64,000 nt of DNA. Source: an uncultured Lachnospiraceae bacterium. GTDB lineage: Bacteria > Bacillota > Clostridia > Lachnospirales > Lachnospiraceae. The notes under the pieces are model-generated. The model had not been told where the DNA came from. It saw nothing but the letters and a program-made list of their open reading frames with translations, and searched no databases. The DNA lies in NCBI GenBank assembly GCA_947384285.1, contig CANDGI010000003.1, forward strand, positions 62,001-126,000, written 5' to 3'. Positions 15,448 to 26,031 of this stretch are shown piece after piece. The number at the start of each line of letters is the position of its first letter. Position 1 is the stretch's first letter. The translations under genes and the position numbers were made by a program.

Positions 15448-18072
15448 TTAACACTGCTTAATGATTTGAATAATATTCGCAATTTCATCATCCTTGAATG
15501 TGATATAAAATTCATCTTCAAGGATATGTAAAATTTCACATAAATCATTGTATAACCGCTTGTTTTTTACAATCAGCTGCTTTGTATTTATATTCCTCAC
15601 TGTCTCTTCTTCATTTTGCAGCCGATATACGGAACATGCAATATGCATAAACAAGCCGACCTCCTGATCCGATGACAATCCATGCGCTGCTTTTCGAATC
15701 CGCAAAACCACTTTCGGCAAAACTTCTTTCAGCAATTTAAAATCAAAGTTTTCCAACTGTTCCTGTAAGTACTCATAAATGGCGTCATAATTGACAGACA
15801 TAACGGCTTCTGCTGTGCTCAGTGATAACAAGATATCCAATTTATCCGGAGAGACGTCAAAAAGCTTGGAAACCGGAATATAGGGAATCCCATACAGCTT
15901 CGGATCATATGCGCCTACGACGCATACTATTTTCTGTTTCTTTTGAATTTGGTTTACTTTTTTCAGCAAATATTCATGATCTGAGATTGCCAGCGGTATA
16001 ATCTCTGTATTTTCAAGATAAATATGCTGTTCAATATAATTTTTTATCTGAACTGCCGCACCTTCTCCTGTCATGCATAAGGAAATAATCACCTGGGGTT
16101 TTTCCTGTTTCTGATAGGACTGCGCAATTTCCGGATACATGGCCAGATAAGAGCTCATTACTTCATCATAGATCTCATCCAATGAGCTGTGGCAGCTTGC
16201 TTTGCGTGAACAGTCCAAAGCGATCAGAGTGGCCGGTATACAAAATGTTTTTATCTGAATGCCTGTTTCATTGCTGATCATCTCTGCCATTGTCTTTAAG
16301 GAACCCATATCATACAGCATCATAACCCCCTGCCCCTGATGAATCTCCAATATCGTTTGGTTTAATTCCTCATACATCTCCTGCATATCTTTATCTAATG
16401 CCAAGTCAAAGGAATAAATATTCTCATCTCCTACAAGCGCATTCGCGACTTCCACAATACCGGAGGCAGTGCTGCTGCCGTGCATCGCCACAAGAACAAC
16501 CGGTTTTGCCTCTTCTTTTTCAGTGATCTTTTCTTTTGTGATAAACATGGACAGAAATACAACTTCGTCTATGGATATCTGCACATGGAATTCTTTTTCC
16601 AGCATGGAAATAAATTTTGAACAGAAAATATACTCTTCATTATGTTCCTTTATGGTCGTTACAATCTGCTCATTGGACAGCTTCTGTGAACCGCCCTTCC
16701 TTTCCAGCATAGCGGATAAATGCAGGCAAAGGGCATAAAATACCGAATTTGTATAGATTCTGTCAAAGCGCACCGACGCATCATTTAAGAAATTTTCTAC
16801 ATGTTTGATGATTTTGGAATCGACAATCTTAGCAATCATATCTTTGTCAATTTCCTTTTGTTCAATTTCAAAATTGATTTGCTGGAAGTTATAATTCAGC
16901 TCCGCATAAAGGATAGCTGCAATATCTTCATCTTCTATGCCGTGAGATTTCAATTCTTCTACTTTACGGTCAATCATGTTGTAGTAATTGTCATCCGCAA
17001 CCGCTGTATCATCATGGCTTGCGTTGATTTCCTGCTCTGAAAAGCTATACAGATAATTATTCGGAATAATCTGTTCAATCTGCGTTCTATATTTCCGGTA
17101 AGAAAGAAATCCCTTTCGCACATAGTTTGGAAAATCATGAATATACAATTCTAACTGGCTGCCTTTTTTATCAAAATTCCTGGCATAGCCGTTTGCGCAT
17201 CCGATTTGAATATCCTTTTTTAATTGCTTTACATTAAATTGACATGGATACAGCATCAGGCAACGCAGCACTTCTGAATTTATTTTTATATTTTTATGAA
17301 CACACTCCGCTTCCTTTTGGAAAAACAGCTGAATCAATTCTAACCGCTCTTCAAATGTCCTTTTCGAAAGGGGAGGAAGATCGATCACAATGGAAAATTT
17401 GGATGTGTATAAGCTTAAATAAGAAGGAGTGATAGCATCATCAACAGAATATACTAAAATCATATTGCTGGAAGACACTTGCGCCACTTCCACATAATTC
17501 AATAATTCATTCTGCACATCATGATACAGCCTGTTGATGTGATCGATAAATAAAATTCCGCCCTGCGCTTTTTTCATTGCGCCTTCTGTTTTTGAAAAGA
17601 AGATTTCCTTCATCTTTTCATCTGACACTTCTGATAAATAACGGCAATTGATTTTTACAAATGGCGCATCCCTGCCAATGATCCCTGATTCTTTCGCAAA
17701 TTCGTAGATCAGTTTTGCCAAAAGGCTCTTCCCGGAGCCGTCAGAGCCTGTAATCAAAATAGGCAGAGAATGCCCCGGATACAATAATGCCGCCTTTGTC
17801 AATTGCAGCACCTGTTTTAGGCTGGAGTTACATCCAATCATGGCATAAAAGCATGAGCCTTCCTGTTCTTTTATCAAAGAATAATACACTGGCCTTCCGG
17901 CGGTTTTCTTTATCCTGCGCTCTTTTACCAATTCATTTAAAATTCTGCTTAAGTTGGAACGCTGCATATTTAAAGCTTTGGAAAGTTCCTGTGTAGTAAA
18001 ACAAAGGTCTTCAGAGTGTGATAACACTTGATTCTGCATATATTCCAAAACAACATCCTTGCTTAGCTTCAC
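15448..18072 (-). CDS. LevR/ManR-type PRD transcriptional regulator
   Basis: An 874-residue multidomain PTS-controlled regulator. In order: an N-terminal winged helix (LNMQRSNLSRILNELVKERRIKKT), an AAA+ domain with Walker A GSDGSGKS (about residue 107) and Walker B GGILFIDHI, a PRD (His in ALCLHLSAML), a mannose-type EIIA-like domain (AMHGSSTASGIVEVA), an EIIB-like domain with Cys in SLCMTGEGAA, and a second PRD (GLFMHIACSVY). The layout is that of sigma-54 activators such as LevR/ManR. However, the GAFTGA loop that contacts sigma-54 is not present (the region reads SKTEGAMKKAQGG), and no -24/-12 promoter was found upstream. It is the last gene of the PTS operon and presumably senses its flux. 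Confidence 0.87.
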   Translation of the reverse strand: MKLSKDVVLEYMQNQVLSHSEDLCFTTQELSKALNMQRSNLSRILNELVKERRIKKTAGRPVYYSLIKEQEGSCFYAMIGCNSSLKQVLQLTKAALLYPGHSLPILITGSDGSGKSLLAKLIYEFAKESGIIGRDAPFVKINCRYLSEVSDEKMKEIFFSKTEGAMKKAQGGILFIDHINRLYHDVQNELLNYVEVAQVSSSNMILVYSVDDAITPSYLSLYTSKFSIVIDLPPLSKRTFEERLELIQLFFQKEAECVHKNIKINSEVLRCLMLYPCQFNVKQLKKDIQIGCANGYARNFDKKGSQLELYIHDFPNYVRKGFLSYRKYRTQIEQIIPNNYLYSFSEQEINASHDDTAVADDNYYNMIDRKVEELKSHGIEDEDIAAILYAELNYNFQQINFEIEQKEIDKDMIAKIVDSKIIKHVENFLNDASVRFDRIYTNSVFYALCLHLSAMLERKGGSQKLSNEQIVTTIKEHNEEYIFCSKFISMLEKEFHVQISIDEVVFLSMFITKEKITEKEEAKPVVLVAMHGSSTASGIVEVANALVGDENIYSFDLALDKDMQEMYEELNQTILEIHQGQGVMMLYDMGSLKTMAEMISNETGIQIKTFCIPATLIALDCSRKASCHSSLDEIYDEVMSSYLAMYPEIAQSYQKQEKPQVIISLCMTGEGAAVQIKNYIEQHIYLENTEIIPLAISDHEYLLKKVNQIQKKQKIVCVVGAYDPKLYGIPYIPVSKLFDVSPDKLDILLSLSTAEAVMSVNYDAIYEYLQEQLENFDFKLLKEVLPKVVLRIRKAAHGLSSDQEVGLFMHIACSVYRLQNEEETVRNINTKQLIVKNKRLYNDLCEILHILEDEFYITFKDDEIANIIQIIKQC

Positions 18073-18106
18073 ACTATTCCTCCTCTGGCTTATTTTCTTT
18101 ATGATA

Positions 18107-19681
18107 TCACTTTTTATAAATGATTAGATCCTCTACGATTGTTTCCCGTACTTGAATATGTTCTAATTCTTCTTTTTTTACGAGGAACGGATCCTTTTCT
18201 AAGATTACAAAATTGGCTTTTTTACCTGTTTCTATGCTTCCTTTTTCCGCTTCTTCCTGATACTGATATGCAGCATATATGGTGACAGCCTTTAAGGCTT
18301 CCATAACACTCACTTTTTGATTTTCTGCCAGCGAAACGCCGTTTCTCGTAATACGGTTAACTGCACAGCTGATTGTTTTCATAACGTCCGGAGCCAATAC
18401 CGGCGTATCCTGATGGAATGTGTAACGAATACCAGCACGCACGGCGTCTTTTACCGGAGAAATTCTGGAACCTCTGCCTCCGCCTAAGTTTGCCAGGTGA
18501 ATATCTCCCCAATAATAGGTGTGGGCTGCGAAAAAACTTGGGATCATCTCTATCTCCTTCATTTTCACAAGCTCTTCATTCCTCACAAGCTGTGCATGGA
18601 TCATGACAGGACGATAAGAGTTCTCCCATGCATGATCCTGCATTACTTTATGAAATTGTGCAACATATTGTTCTCCTGCTGCATCTCCATTGCAGTGAGC
18701 TAACAATTGTGCATGGTCCTGCAATGCTTCTTCGATAAGCTCATATACATGTTCATCGCTGTGAATGGGATATCCTTTTTCCTGCGAACCTTCATATGGT
18801 TCTTTTAACCATGCCGTTTTCCCCTGGGGAGAGCCGTCCAGAAAAATTTTATATCCCCCCAAACGGAAACGGTTATGATAGGCATAATCCTCTTTATTCT
18901 CCTGGTACAATTTGCGGCTGTTCTCTAAATCCACATAGCCGACAACATCTATTTTAAACAGCCCTTCCCGGGCAAACATTTTCAGCAGAGGATATAAACC
19001 TTCTACCACCATGCCGTCCTGTATGGTGGTAATGCCATAGCGCGCATATAAATCCTGGGCAAGCAGAACATTCTTTTTCATCGTTTCCAGGTCAAAAGAA
19101 GAAATCGATTTCTGAAAATTGATAAACGCATTCTCTTCCAGATAGCCGTTCAATTCACCTGTATCTTCAAATCTTCCATACCGGCCGCCTTGGGGATTTT
19201 GCACATTCTTCGCTATGTTTTGTTTTTCAAGGCCGCAGGTATTCACAACTCCCATATGATTCGAAACATGTACAATTAAAATCGGATGATCGTTTCCTAT
19301 CCGATCCAGTATCTCTCGATTGGGATGTTCTTTTTCCTCCAAAAAGTTATGATCGTAATTAACTCCTGTAACCCATTTCCCTTTAGGAATTTCTCTCGAC
19401 TGGATAAACTGACCCATAATCTCCACAATTTCATCAAAGTTCTCCGCATTGGATAAGTCGCACTGCCCGAAAGAATTGGCGCACCCTGTAAAATGCGAAT
19501 GCCCGTCAATAAAACCTGGAAGCATAGTACACCCTCCTAAGTCATGCAGTTCCCCTGCCCAGTTGGCTGGCTTGGTTTCATAGACTTCCGCGATTCTTCC
19601 ATCTTCCACTGCCACCGCTTCCGCTTTCGGCATTTTCTCATCCATGGTGTAAATCGTTCCGTTGCAATATAATTTTTTCAT
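18107..19681 (-). CDS. YtcJ-type metal-dependent amidohydrolase
   Basis: A 524-residue amidohydrolase-superfamily enzyme. It begins KKLYCNGTIYTMDEKMPKAEAVAVEDGRI (split here), the small beta domain, followed by the metal motif LPGFIDGHSHF, later HVSNHMG, LLAHCNGDAA, MIHAQLVRNEE and TFHQDTPV, giving the usual His/Asp metal ligands. YtcJ-like enzymes hydrolyse amides or deacylate N-acyl compounds. Its place inside a PTS and glycosidase operon suggests it acts on the aglycone or N-acyl group of the imported sugar (inference). It is 14 bp from yitT and 34 bp from the regulator gene. Confidence 0.85.
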   Translation of the reverse strand: MKKLYCNGTIYTMDEKMPKAEAVAVEDGRIAEVYETKPANWAGELHDLGGCTMLPGFIDGHSHFTGCANSFGQCDLSNAENFDEIVEIMGQFIQSREIPKGKWVTGVNYDHNFLEEKEHPNREILDRIGNDHPILIVHVSNHMGVVNTCGLEKQNIAKNVQNPQGGRYGRFEDTGELNGYLEENAFINFQKSISSFDLETMKKNVLLAQDLYARYGITTIQDGMVVEGLYPLLKMFAREGLFKIDVVGYVDLENSRKLYQENKEDYAYHNRFRLGGYKIFLDGSPQGKTAWLKEPYEGSQEKGYPIHSDEHVYELIEEALQDHAQLLAHCNGDAAGEQYVAQFHKVMQDHAWENSYRPVMIHAQLVRNEELVKMKEIEMIPSFFAAHTYYWGDIHLANLGGGRGSRISPVKDAVRAGIRYTFHQDTPVLAPDVMKTISCAVNRITRNGVSLAENQKVSVMEALKAVTIYAAYQYQEEAEKGSIETGKKANFVILEKDPFLVKKEELEHIQVRETIVEDLIIYKK

Positions 19682-19695
19682 TGGGCTTCACCTCA

Positions 19696-20544
19696 TTATA
19701 ATCTTACTTCAAAATTACCTAATACCTGATCCTGTTCTGTCACAATCACAAAAGCGTCCGGATCCTTCTGTTTCAGACTTTCCTGTAAAATCCGCACTTC
19801 ATATTTCGACAAAACACTGTAAAAAACATAGGTATTGCTCTCTGTATAGCCGCCTGTTCCTTTCCAGTATGTCACCCCTCTGTTAAGTTCATGCAAAATC
19901 ATCTCACATACCGCCTTATTTTTTGAAAAAATAAGTACACTGGTGTTGATATGCTGCAGGTGTGTCTTATCAATGGAAAAGGAATACACCATGGAATAGA
20001 AAATCGAATACAGCGCCACCGGAAGTTCAAACAAAACTGCACACATAGCATAAATGATCGCATTGACAATCAGCGTAAATCTTCCGACACTGAAATCCTT
20101 GCTTTTTTTGGTAAAATACAGCCCCAATATATCCAGGCCACCTCCGGAGCCTCCGGCTTTTAATGTAATTCCAACACCTGCCCCTGCCAAAATCCCGCCT
20201 ATCAGACAGGATACTGCGTATTCTCCTAAAATCGGCTCCGCAGGAATCGGAAGATAGGTAAAGATTATCGTCTGGGTAACCAGACTAAACAGTGTTTTTA
20301 AAAACAGTGAGCGGCCAAAAGAGAAAAAGGCCAGCAGCAACAGCGGTATATTTAGCAGAAAATTTAAAATACCCGCAATATCAAATCCTACATCCAAGTC
20401 CAGCAACGTTCGAATAATCTGTGAAATGCCAACCGTACCTCCATTATACAGTCCGGCTGGCACGATAAACCAGTTTAACCCTGCACAGAACAAAAAGGAG
20501 CCTGCCAGAATGGTCAGGTAACTTTTTATTTGTTCATTTTTCAT
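19696..20544 (-). CDS. YitT family membrane protein
   Basis: A 282-residue integral membrane protein with five to six hydrophobic helices in residues 1-170 (YitT_membrane/DUF161, including GLYNGGTVGISQIIRTLL and GGSGGGLDILGLYF) and a C-terminal cytosolic DUF2179 domain (residues about 200-282: NRGVTYWKGTGGYTESNTYVFYSVLSKYEV, split here). The transported substrate or function of the family is unknown. Its stop lies 14 bp before the amidohydrolase start, and it begins two bases after the GH1 stop, so it belongs to the PTS operon. It might export a product of sugar breakdown (inference). Confidence 0.88.
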   Translation of the reverse strand: MKNEQIKSYLTILAGSFLFCAGLNWFIVPAGLYNGGTVGISQIIRTLLDLDVGFDIAGILNFLLNIPLLLLAFFSFGRSLFLKTLFSLVTQTIIFTYLPIPAEPILGEYAVSCLIGGILAGAGVGITLKAGGSGGGLDILGLYFTKKSKDFSVGRFTLIVNAIIYAMCAVLFELPVALYSIFYSMVYSFSIDKTHLQHINTSVLIFSKNKAVCEMILHELNRGVTYWKGTGGYTESNTYVFYSVLSKYEVRILQESLKQKDPDAFVIVTEQDQVLGNFEVRL

Positions 20545-20546
20545 AA

Positions 20547-22025
<1,479 letters not shown>

Positions 22026-23210
22026 CTATTTTTCTAAAAATTCAACCAAATCCCCGTCATATACAAGCTCCATCATCTGGTATTCCTCTTCATCCAAATG
22101 ACCGATGCGGTTTCTTGTGCCATCGTTTACGATAGGAATTTTTACAATCTGAATTTCGCCGGCATAATGTTTATAGTTATCGTTCACAACTACAACATCC
22201 CCTGTTTCAAACATTTCTTTATCATATGGACGGGGTGCCAGAACTTCATCTGGCTTACTGTATTTAAAACGGGAAATTCTTGTACGCCAAATCCATTCCG
22301 AGCTGTCACCCATTTCCAGATGAGGGAAGAAATCAAACAATACTTCTTTTTCTTTTTCTGTGGCTTCCGGATCTAAGGTTACACGCAGCTTCTTGATGGG
22401 TTTATCTAAGCTGATCACTCCATGTTCCACTAACATCTTTAATGTAGGATCCATTTCCCCTGACATCTTTTCATTTTCTTTTAATACTTCCTGCAGCTTC
22501 TTAAATTCTTCTTCGCTTGCGAAGGCATTTCCAATCAAAATATCATCTACGTCTCCTGTTGCCAGCATCATTCTCGCCTGTAAATCAATTGGCAGCATGC
22601 GCAGCTTTTCTACGGTTGGAAGGCCGCATACTGCATCCCACACGCCATGTGTATTTTCTGCCGTAGAAGAAATAAAAGCGCCAATTCTTAAATCCCTTGA
22701 CAATGCTTTCAGTTCTTTATTTTTTGCGACGAATTTATTCCATTTCATTGCCGTATATCTCTGCGGATAGAAATTATGGCATACTAAGAAATTTTTTGTA
22801 TCGATTCCGCAATCCATCAGACCTTTTACGATTTCCGAGGTGTTATTGAATTCAATGGTAATGCCGTGGGTATTGCGCACTAATTCTGCGTCGCTCTCCG
22901 GTCCAAAACTTAAATCCATACGCAGAATATCAACATCGATGCTTTTGAATACACTTAAATCATCTGGTGCCGCGCCCATTTTTTCAAAACACATTGGATT
23001 TACATCCAAAGACACCTTCATGTTATTTTTATGTGCCGCAACGATGAGTTTTCTAAAATATTCCAAAACTTCTTCTTTTGTGCCCTCCACTGAAAACATA
23101 CTGGAGAATACTCTGGACACGCCATAGCGTCCTGCCAGTTCAAAATATGCTTCAATTTCTTCCAGCGGTTTTAAATCCGGATATACGGAAATTCCTAATT
23201 CATGTTTCAT
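22026..23210 (-). CDS. MupG family (DUF871) phosphoglycosidase-like protein
   Basis: A 394-residue TIM-barrel protein of the DUF871/MupG family. It begins KHELGISVYPDLKPLEEIEAYF, has SRVFSSMFSVEG and DVNPMCFEKMG, then LRMDLSFG and VCHNFYPQRYTAM, and ends with a small beta-rich domain (GDVVVVNDNYKHYAGEIQIVKIP). Staphylococcus aureus MupG hydrolyses MurNAc-6-phosphate-GlcNAc, the product of a cell-wall-disaccharide PTS. Here it is in an operon with a Lac-family PTS and a GH1 enzyme, without murQ or murR nearby, so the substrate could be a different phospho-disaccharide. The start at 23210 has AAGGAG nine bases upstream. Confidence 0.88.
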   Translation of the reverse strand: MKHELGISVYPDLKPLEEIEAYFELAGRYGVSRVFSSMFSVEGTKEEVLEYFRKLIVAAHKNNMKVSLDVNPMCFEKMGAAPDDLSVFKSIDVDILRMDLSFGPESDAELVRNTHGITIEFNNTSEIVKGLMDCGIDTKNFLVCHNFYPQRYTAMKWNKFVAKNKELKALSRDLRIGAFISSTAENTHGVWDAVCGLPTVEKLRMLPIDLQARMMLATGDVDDILIGNAFASEEEFKKLQEVLKENEKMSGEMDPTLKMLVEHGVISLDKPIKKLRVTLDPEATEKEKEVLFDFFPHLEMGDSSEWIWRTRISRFKYSKPDEVLAPRPYDKEMFETGDVVVVNDNYKHYAGEIQIVKIPIVNDGTRNRIGHLDEEEYQMMELVYDGDLVEFLEK

Positions 23211-23255
23211 ATGTTTGTTCTCCTTTGTTATATACAAAAAGTTTTCATTTTACCT

Positions 23256-23293
23256 GATAGTCCCTTTTACACCCATAGGTAAAAGAGACTATC
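23256..23293. other. Intercistronic hairpin between the EIIC and MupG-like genes
   Basis: GATAGTC-C-CTTTTAC and GTAAAAG-A-GACTATC form a 14-bp stem with one internal mismatch around an 8-nt loop. It lies in the 89-bp gap downstream of EIIC. On the minus strand no T run follows, so a stability or processing element within the operon is more likely than a terminator. On the plus strand it would be followed by T6. Confidence 0.6.
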
Positions 23294-23299
23294 CATTTT

Positions 23300-24625
23300 T
23301 TATTTTCCTTTTGCCGCTGATTCAGCTTCTTCTTCTGCTTTTTCTTTCTCAAGGCATTGCTTTTCATAAATTTTGAAGAATGGGTAATAGACTAAATACA
23401 CAACCGGGAACATCAAAAGTACGAATACAATATTGCGCCAATCCAGCGAAGTCATGAAGTTTGCAATACCTACCGGAAGTGTAGTCATAATTAAGATCTG
23501 CGGCAACGCTATCAGATGAAATGTATATGCGAAATACATAAATCCCATAACTACCAAAGAGTTCAATGCAAATGGAATGAGCAGAATCGGGTTATACATA
23601 ATCGGGAAACCAAAAATTGCAGGTTCGTTGATGTTGAATAAGCCCGGAACAAACGAAGCTTTCGCAACTGCGCTAATCTGTTTCGATTTGCTCTTTAATC
23701 CCATAATACATAAAGGCAGCGTATTGCCGGAACCTCCCAGCACACTTATACTTCCATATAAGAAGATCGGGTTAAATACCAATGGCTGTCCTGCTGCCGC
23801 TAATTCTGCATTTGTCGCATATGCGGCGATATAGATCGGCATAATGGCAGTGAAAACAACGCTCCCGCCATGAATACCGAAGAACCAGCTCAAGCTGAAT
23901 ACAATAATAATTACGATCATTCCAAGCGGAGACACCAGATAAGACAATGGTGTTGCGATAGCTGTTGTAATCATTGTACCAAGTGTCAGCGCACCGCCTG
24001 AGAATTGAGAAATCAGCTGTGCCAGACCATACCAGACTAAAATGTTAATACCTGATGGAATAATCGAGTTAAAGCTGTTCAAAATACCTTCAGGAACAAC
24101 ATCCGGCATGCGGATCTGCCACTTATGATCAATCGCAAACTTTGTAATACGCACGGAAATTAAACCGATAAGGATTGCGACGAAAATTCCGTTTGCGCCT
24201 AAAGAACCGACATTTAAAGCACGAATTGACTGTCCTGTTTCAGTCGTTGTAGAAATGATCGGTGAACATACCAGGATAAAGCATACCATAGATGTAAACC
24301 CGGACTGGATTAACGCTTTTAAGCCAAGACGTTTCGCATACGTATAGGCCAATGTAAAGGACATAAACAATCCCAACAAGCCCATTGTAAGTTCATATGG
24401 CATGTACAGTATGTCATACAACGTATCCCCGGATTTCCATCCGAATGCCAGGCCGCCGATAGCGCAGATAATCTGAACAACGGCACCGATCATGATAAGC
24501 CCCATTGTTCCTCCCATACCCTGGCTAATTGTTCCGAACACAGGACTTTGAGATAATTTCATACTAACTTCCTGAATTTTTTTCATAAATCCGCTATTCG
24601 CGAATTGTTCTAACTTGCTGTTCAC
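23300..24625 (-). CDS. PTS Lac-family EIIC permease (cellobiose/chitobiose type)
   Basis: A 441-residue membrane permease with about ten hydrophobic helices. The N-terminus (LEQFANSGFMKKIQEVSMKLSQSPVF, split) and the conserved blocks GGSGNTLPLCIMGLKSKS and FNINEPAIFGFPIMYNPILLIPF are typical of the lactose/cellobiose EIIC family (CelB). It moves a beta-linked disaccharide or glycoside across the membrane while EIIB phosphorylates it. It follows EIIB by 23 bp. The family covers cellobiose, chitobiose and lactose, so the sequence alone does not fix the sugar. Confidence 0.95.
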   Translation of the reverse strand: MNSKLEQFANSGFMKKIQEVSMKLSQSPVFGTISQGMGGTMGLIMIGAVVQIICAIGGLAFGWKSGDTLYDILYMPYELTMGLLGLFMSFTLAYTYAKRLGLKALIQSGFTSMVCFILVCSPIISTTTETGQSIRALNVGSLGANGIFVAILIGLISVRITKFAIDHKWQIRMPDVVPEGILNSFNSIIPSGINILVWYGLAQLISQFSGGALTLGTMITTAIATPLSYLVSPLGMIVIIIVFSLSWFFGIHGGSVVFTAIMPIYIAAYATNAELAAAGQPLVFNPIFLYGSISVLGGSGNTLPLCIMGLKSKSKQISAVAKASFVPGLFNINEPAIFGFPIMYNPILLIPFALNSLVVMGFMYFAYTFHLIALPQILIMTTLPVGIANFMTSLDWRNIVFVLLMFPVVYLVYYPFFKIYEKQCLEKEKAEEEAESAAKGK

Positions 24626-24648
24626 TTCCTCTTTCCTCCTGTGACAAA

Positions 24649-24957
24649 TTATTTCCCCGTAAGCTCATGGGCTAATGCCATAATCTTATCTGCATTGCCA
24701 ACTGCATAATCCAATGAAGGAATCGCCGCTGCAGGGATAGATAATATTCCCTTTAATTCATCTAAACGATAAGATACCTGAGGACCAATTAAGACACAGT
24801 CATAATCTTTTTGATATGCATCAACGTTGCCTGTAATATCACCTATCGGAACTGCGTTGATTGTCAATTCTTCTCCAGCGCCTGCACAATACTTTTCCAT
24901 TTTTTTCATTAAAATACTTGTTGATAAACCTGCGCCGCATGCCAATAAAATCTTCAT
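24649..24957 (-). CDS. PTS lactose/cellobiose-family EIIB
   Basis: A 102-residue cytosolic phosphocarrier. It begins MKILLACGAGLSTSILMKKM; Cys7 is the phosphorylated residue of this family. It passes phosphate from EIIA to the sugar bound by EIIC. The start at 24957 has GGGAGG eight bases upstream; the longer open frame to 25014 overlaps the EIIA gene and lacks a site. It lies 19 bp after EIIA and 23 bp before EIIC. Length and motif match CelA-type proteins. Confidence 0.95.
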   Translation of the reverse strand: MKILLACGAGLSTSILMKKMEKYCAGAGEELTINAVPIGDITGNVDAYQKDYDCVLIGPQVSYRLDELKGILSIPAAAIPSLDYAVGNADKIMALAHELTGK

Positions 24958-24976
24958 TCTTTTTTCCTCCCTATGT

Positions 24977-25285
24977 TTACTTTTTAAATTCTTTATACAT
25001 CTGAACCATTTCACCTATTAGTTCCTGCGCTAACATACTTGTCATTAAATGGTCTTGTGAATGAACCAATAAAACATTGATTTCTGGTTTTTCACCGTTT
25101 GCCTCCGCAACAAGCAGTTCCGTCTGAGCATTATGCGCCTCAATGGCAGCTTCTTTGCTTTCCTGCATCAGACGGTCAGCTTCTTCAAAATTCAATTTCT
25201 TTGCTGCCTGTAATGCTTGGAACGCCATTGTCCTTGCGTCGCCTGAATGAGCAATTAGATTCATTGCAATTACTTCTGTATCCAT
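24977..25285 (-). CDS. PTS lactose/cellobiose-family EIIA
   Basis: A 102-residue helical EIIA of the Lac family, a trimer that receives phosphate from HPr. The start is MDTEVIAMNLIAHSGDARTMA, split, followed by ALQAAKKLNFEEADRLM and the active-site motif LLVHSQDHLMT, in which the first His is phosphorylated. It is the first gene of the operon and carries a good Shine-Dalgarno (AAGGAGGG). The PTS genes are ordered EIIA-EIIB-EIIC, followed by the two glycosidases, YitT, the amidohydrolase and the regulator. Confidence 0.95.
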   Translation of the reverse strand: MDTEVIAMNLIAHSGDARTMAFQALQAAKKLNFEEADRLMQESKEAAIEAHNAQTELLVAEANGEKPEINVLLVHSQDHLMTSMLAQELIGEMVQMYKEFKK

Positions 25286-25320
25286 GTTTTCCCTCCTTGT
25301 GTGTTTTACTTTGTATCCTC

Positions 25321-25363
25321 ATTATAGTAACAACAGTCACAAATACAAAACTGGTTTTTTTGT
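25321..25363 (-). promoter_or_regulatory. Putative promoter and operator of the PTS operon
   Basis: A perfect -10 box TATAAT lies at 25326-25321 on the minus strand, 36 bp before the EIIA start codon. The -35 region 17 bp upstream (TTTGTA) is poor, and it is overlapped by a palindrome with half-sites ACAAAA and TTTTGT (25345-25363). A weak -35 under a palindrome suits an activated promoter. No sigma-54 -24/-12 element was found, although the regulator resembles LevR. Confidence 0.5.
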
Positions 25364-25738
25364 AAAAATTGCTGAATTTTATACACTAAATATAGAAAAC
25401 ATACATAAATCGTATATTTTTATACATAGAGCCTATATTCTTCTGTGTGTTTTGCCTGTTTTTTTTATTTTATCATAAAACATATCTGTATATTCTGCCA
25501 TAAATTTTATACAGAAGAATAAAAAAAGATACACAATATTTCTATCTATTTCCAATCTACAGATAAAGGCATCGCTTCGAAAATACTTCAGCAGCCTCTG
25601 CCCCTCTTTTTCTTTCACCAGCAATTCCTCTGCCCTGCTGATGCCATCCGCCTGGTATGCTTGTCCCATGCAACCATTGCGGGGCTTGGCGTTCTGATTG
25701 AAAAATCCAAGTTATATTTGGACAGTTCCTGACATAAA

Positions 25739-25839
25739 AAGGGCTGCCGGAAAATGGCAATTTTCCACAAGATATAACTATGAATCGTCGAGTTTCATAA
25801 TCATATCTTGTGTACAAACTTCATTTTCCGGCAGCCCTT
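25739..25839. repeat. 101-bp two-stage palindromic element
   Basis: An outer perfect 18-bp stem (25739-25756 with 25822-25839, core GGGCTGCCGGAAAATG) encloses a second stem (25767-25784 with 25794-25811, 16 of 18 pairs, core ACAAGATAT). A symmetric 10-nt internal loop lies on each side and a 9-nt loop sits at the tip. It lies in a 746-bp region that lacks a supported gene. The form resembles a small mobile or REP-type palindrome rather than a plain terminator. Confidence 0.8.
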
Positions 25840-25875
25840 CGATGATGCTTCTGGACTGGCAGGTTTTTTGTCTTT

Positions 25876-25953
25876 GGATGCGGACGGAACTACCGGATTG
25901 CCCTTTGACACACAAACCAAGCAAAGGGTCATCCTGCCTTGTCTTCCGTATCC
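25876..25953. repeat. Paired copies of dispersed GGAAAGGCAGGATG repeat
   Basis: A plus-strand copy (25876-25907, GGATGCGGACGGAA ... CCCTTTG) faces a minus-strand copy (25922-25953, ending TTCCGTATCC), forming a hairpin. The same element recurs at 40650-40715 (paired) and, as single arms, at 47281-47311 and 61100-61131. The rest of the 25286-26031 gap holds the operon promoter, the 101-bp palindrome and no convincing gene. Confidence 0.75.
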
Positions 25954-26031
25954 CATATATAAAAACTCCGCTGTAATGCTAGAACCTCTCTTTCTGCTGT
26001 TATTCCATCCTTAGAAACTTTGCTTCCATCA

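Noticed and set aside
25351-25373. Possible sigma-54 -24/-12 element (TGG...TTGCT, plus strand)
   Set aside because: The spacing between GG and GC is about 18 bp instead of 10, and it points away from the PTS operon.
25433-25817. Two overlapping frames upstream of the PTS operon (78 and 86 aa)
   Set aside because: They cross the palindromic element, have no Shine-Dalgarno and no recognisable family. At most one may be a gene remnant.
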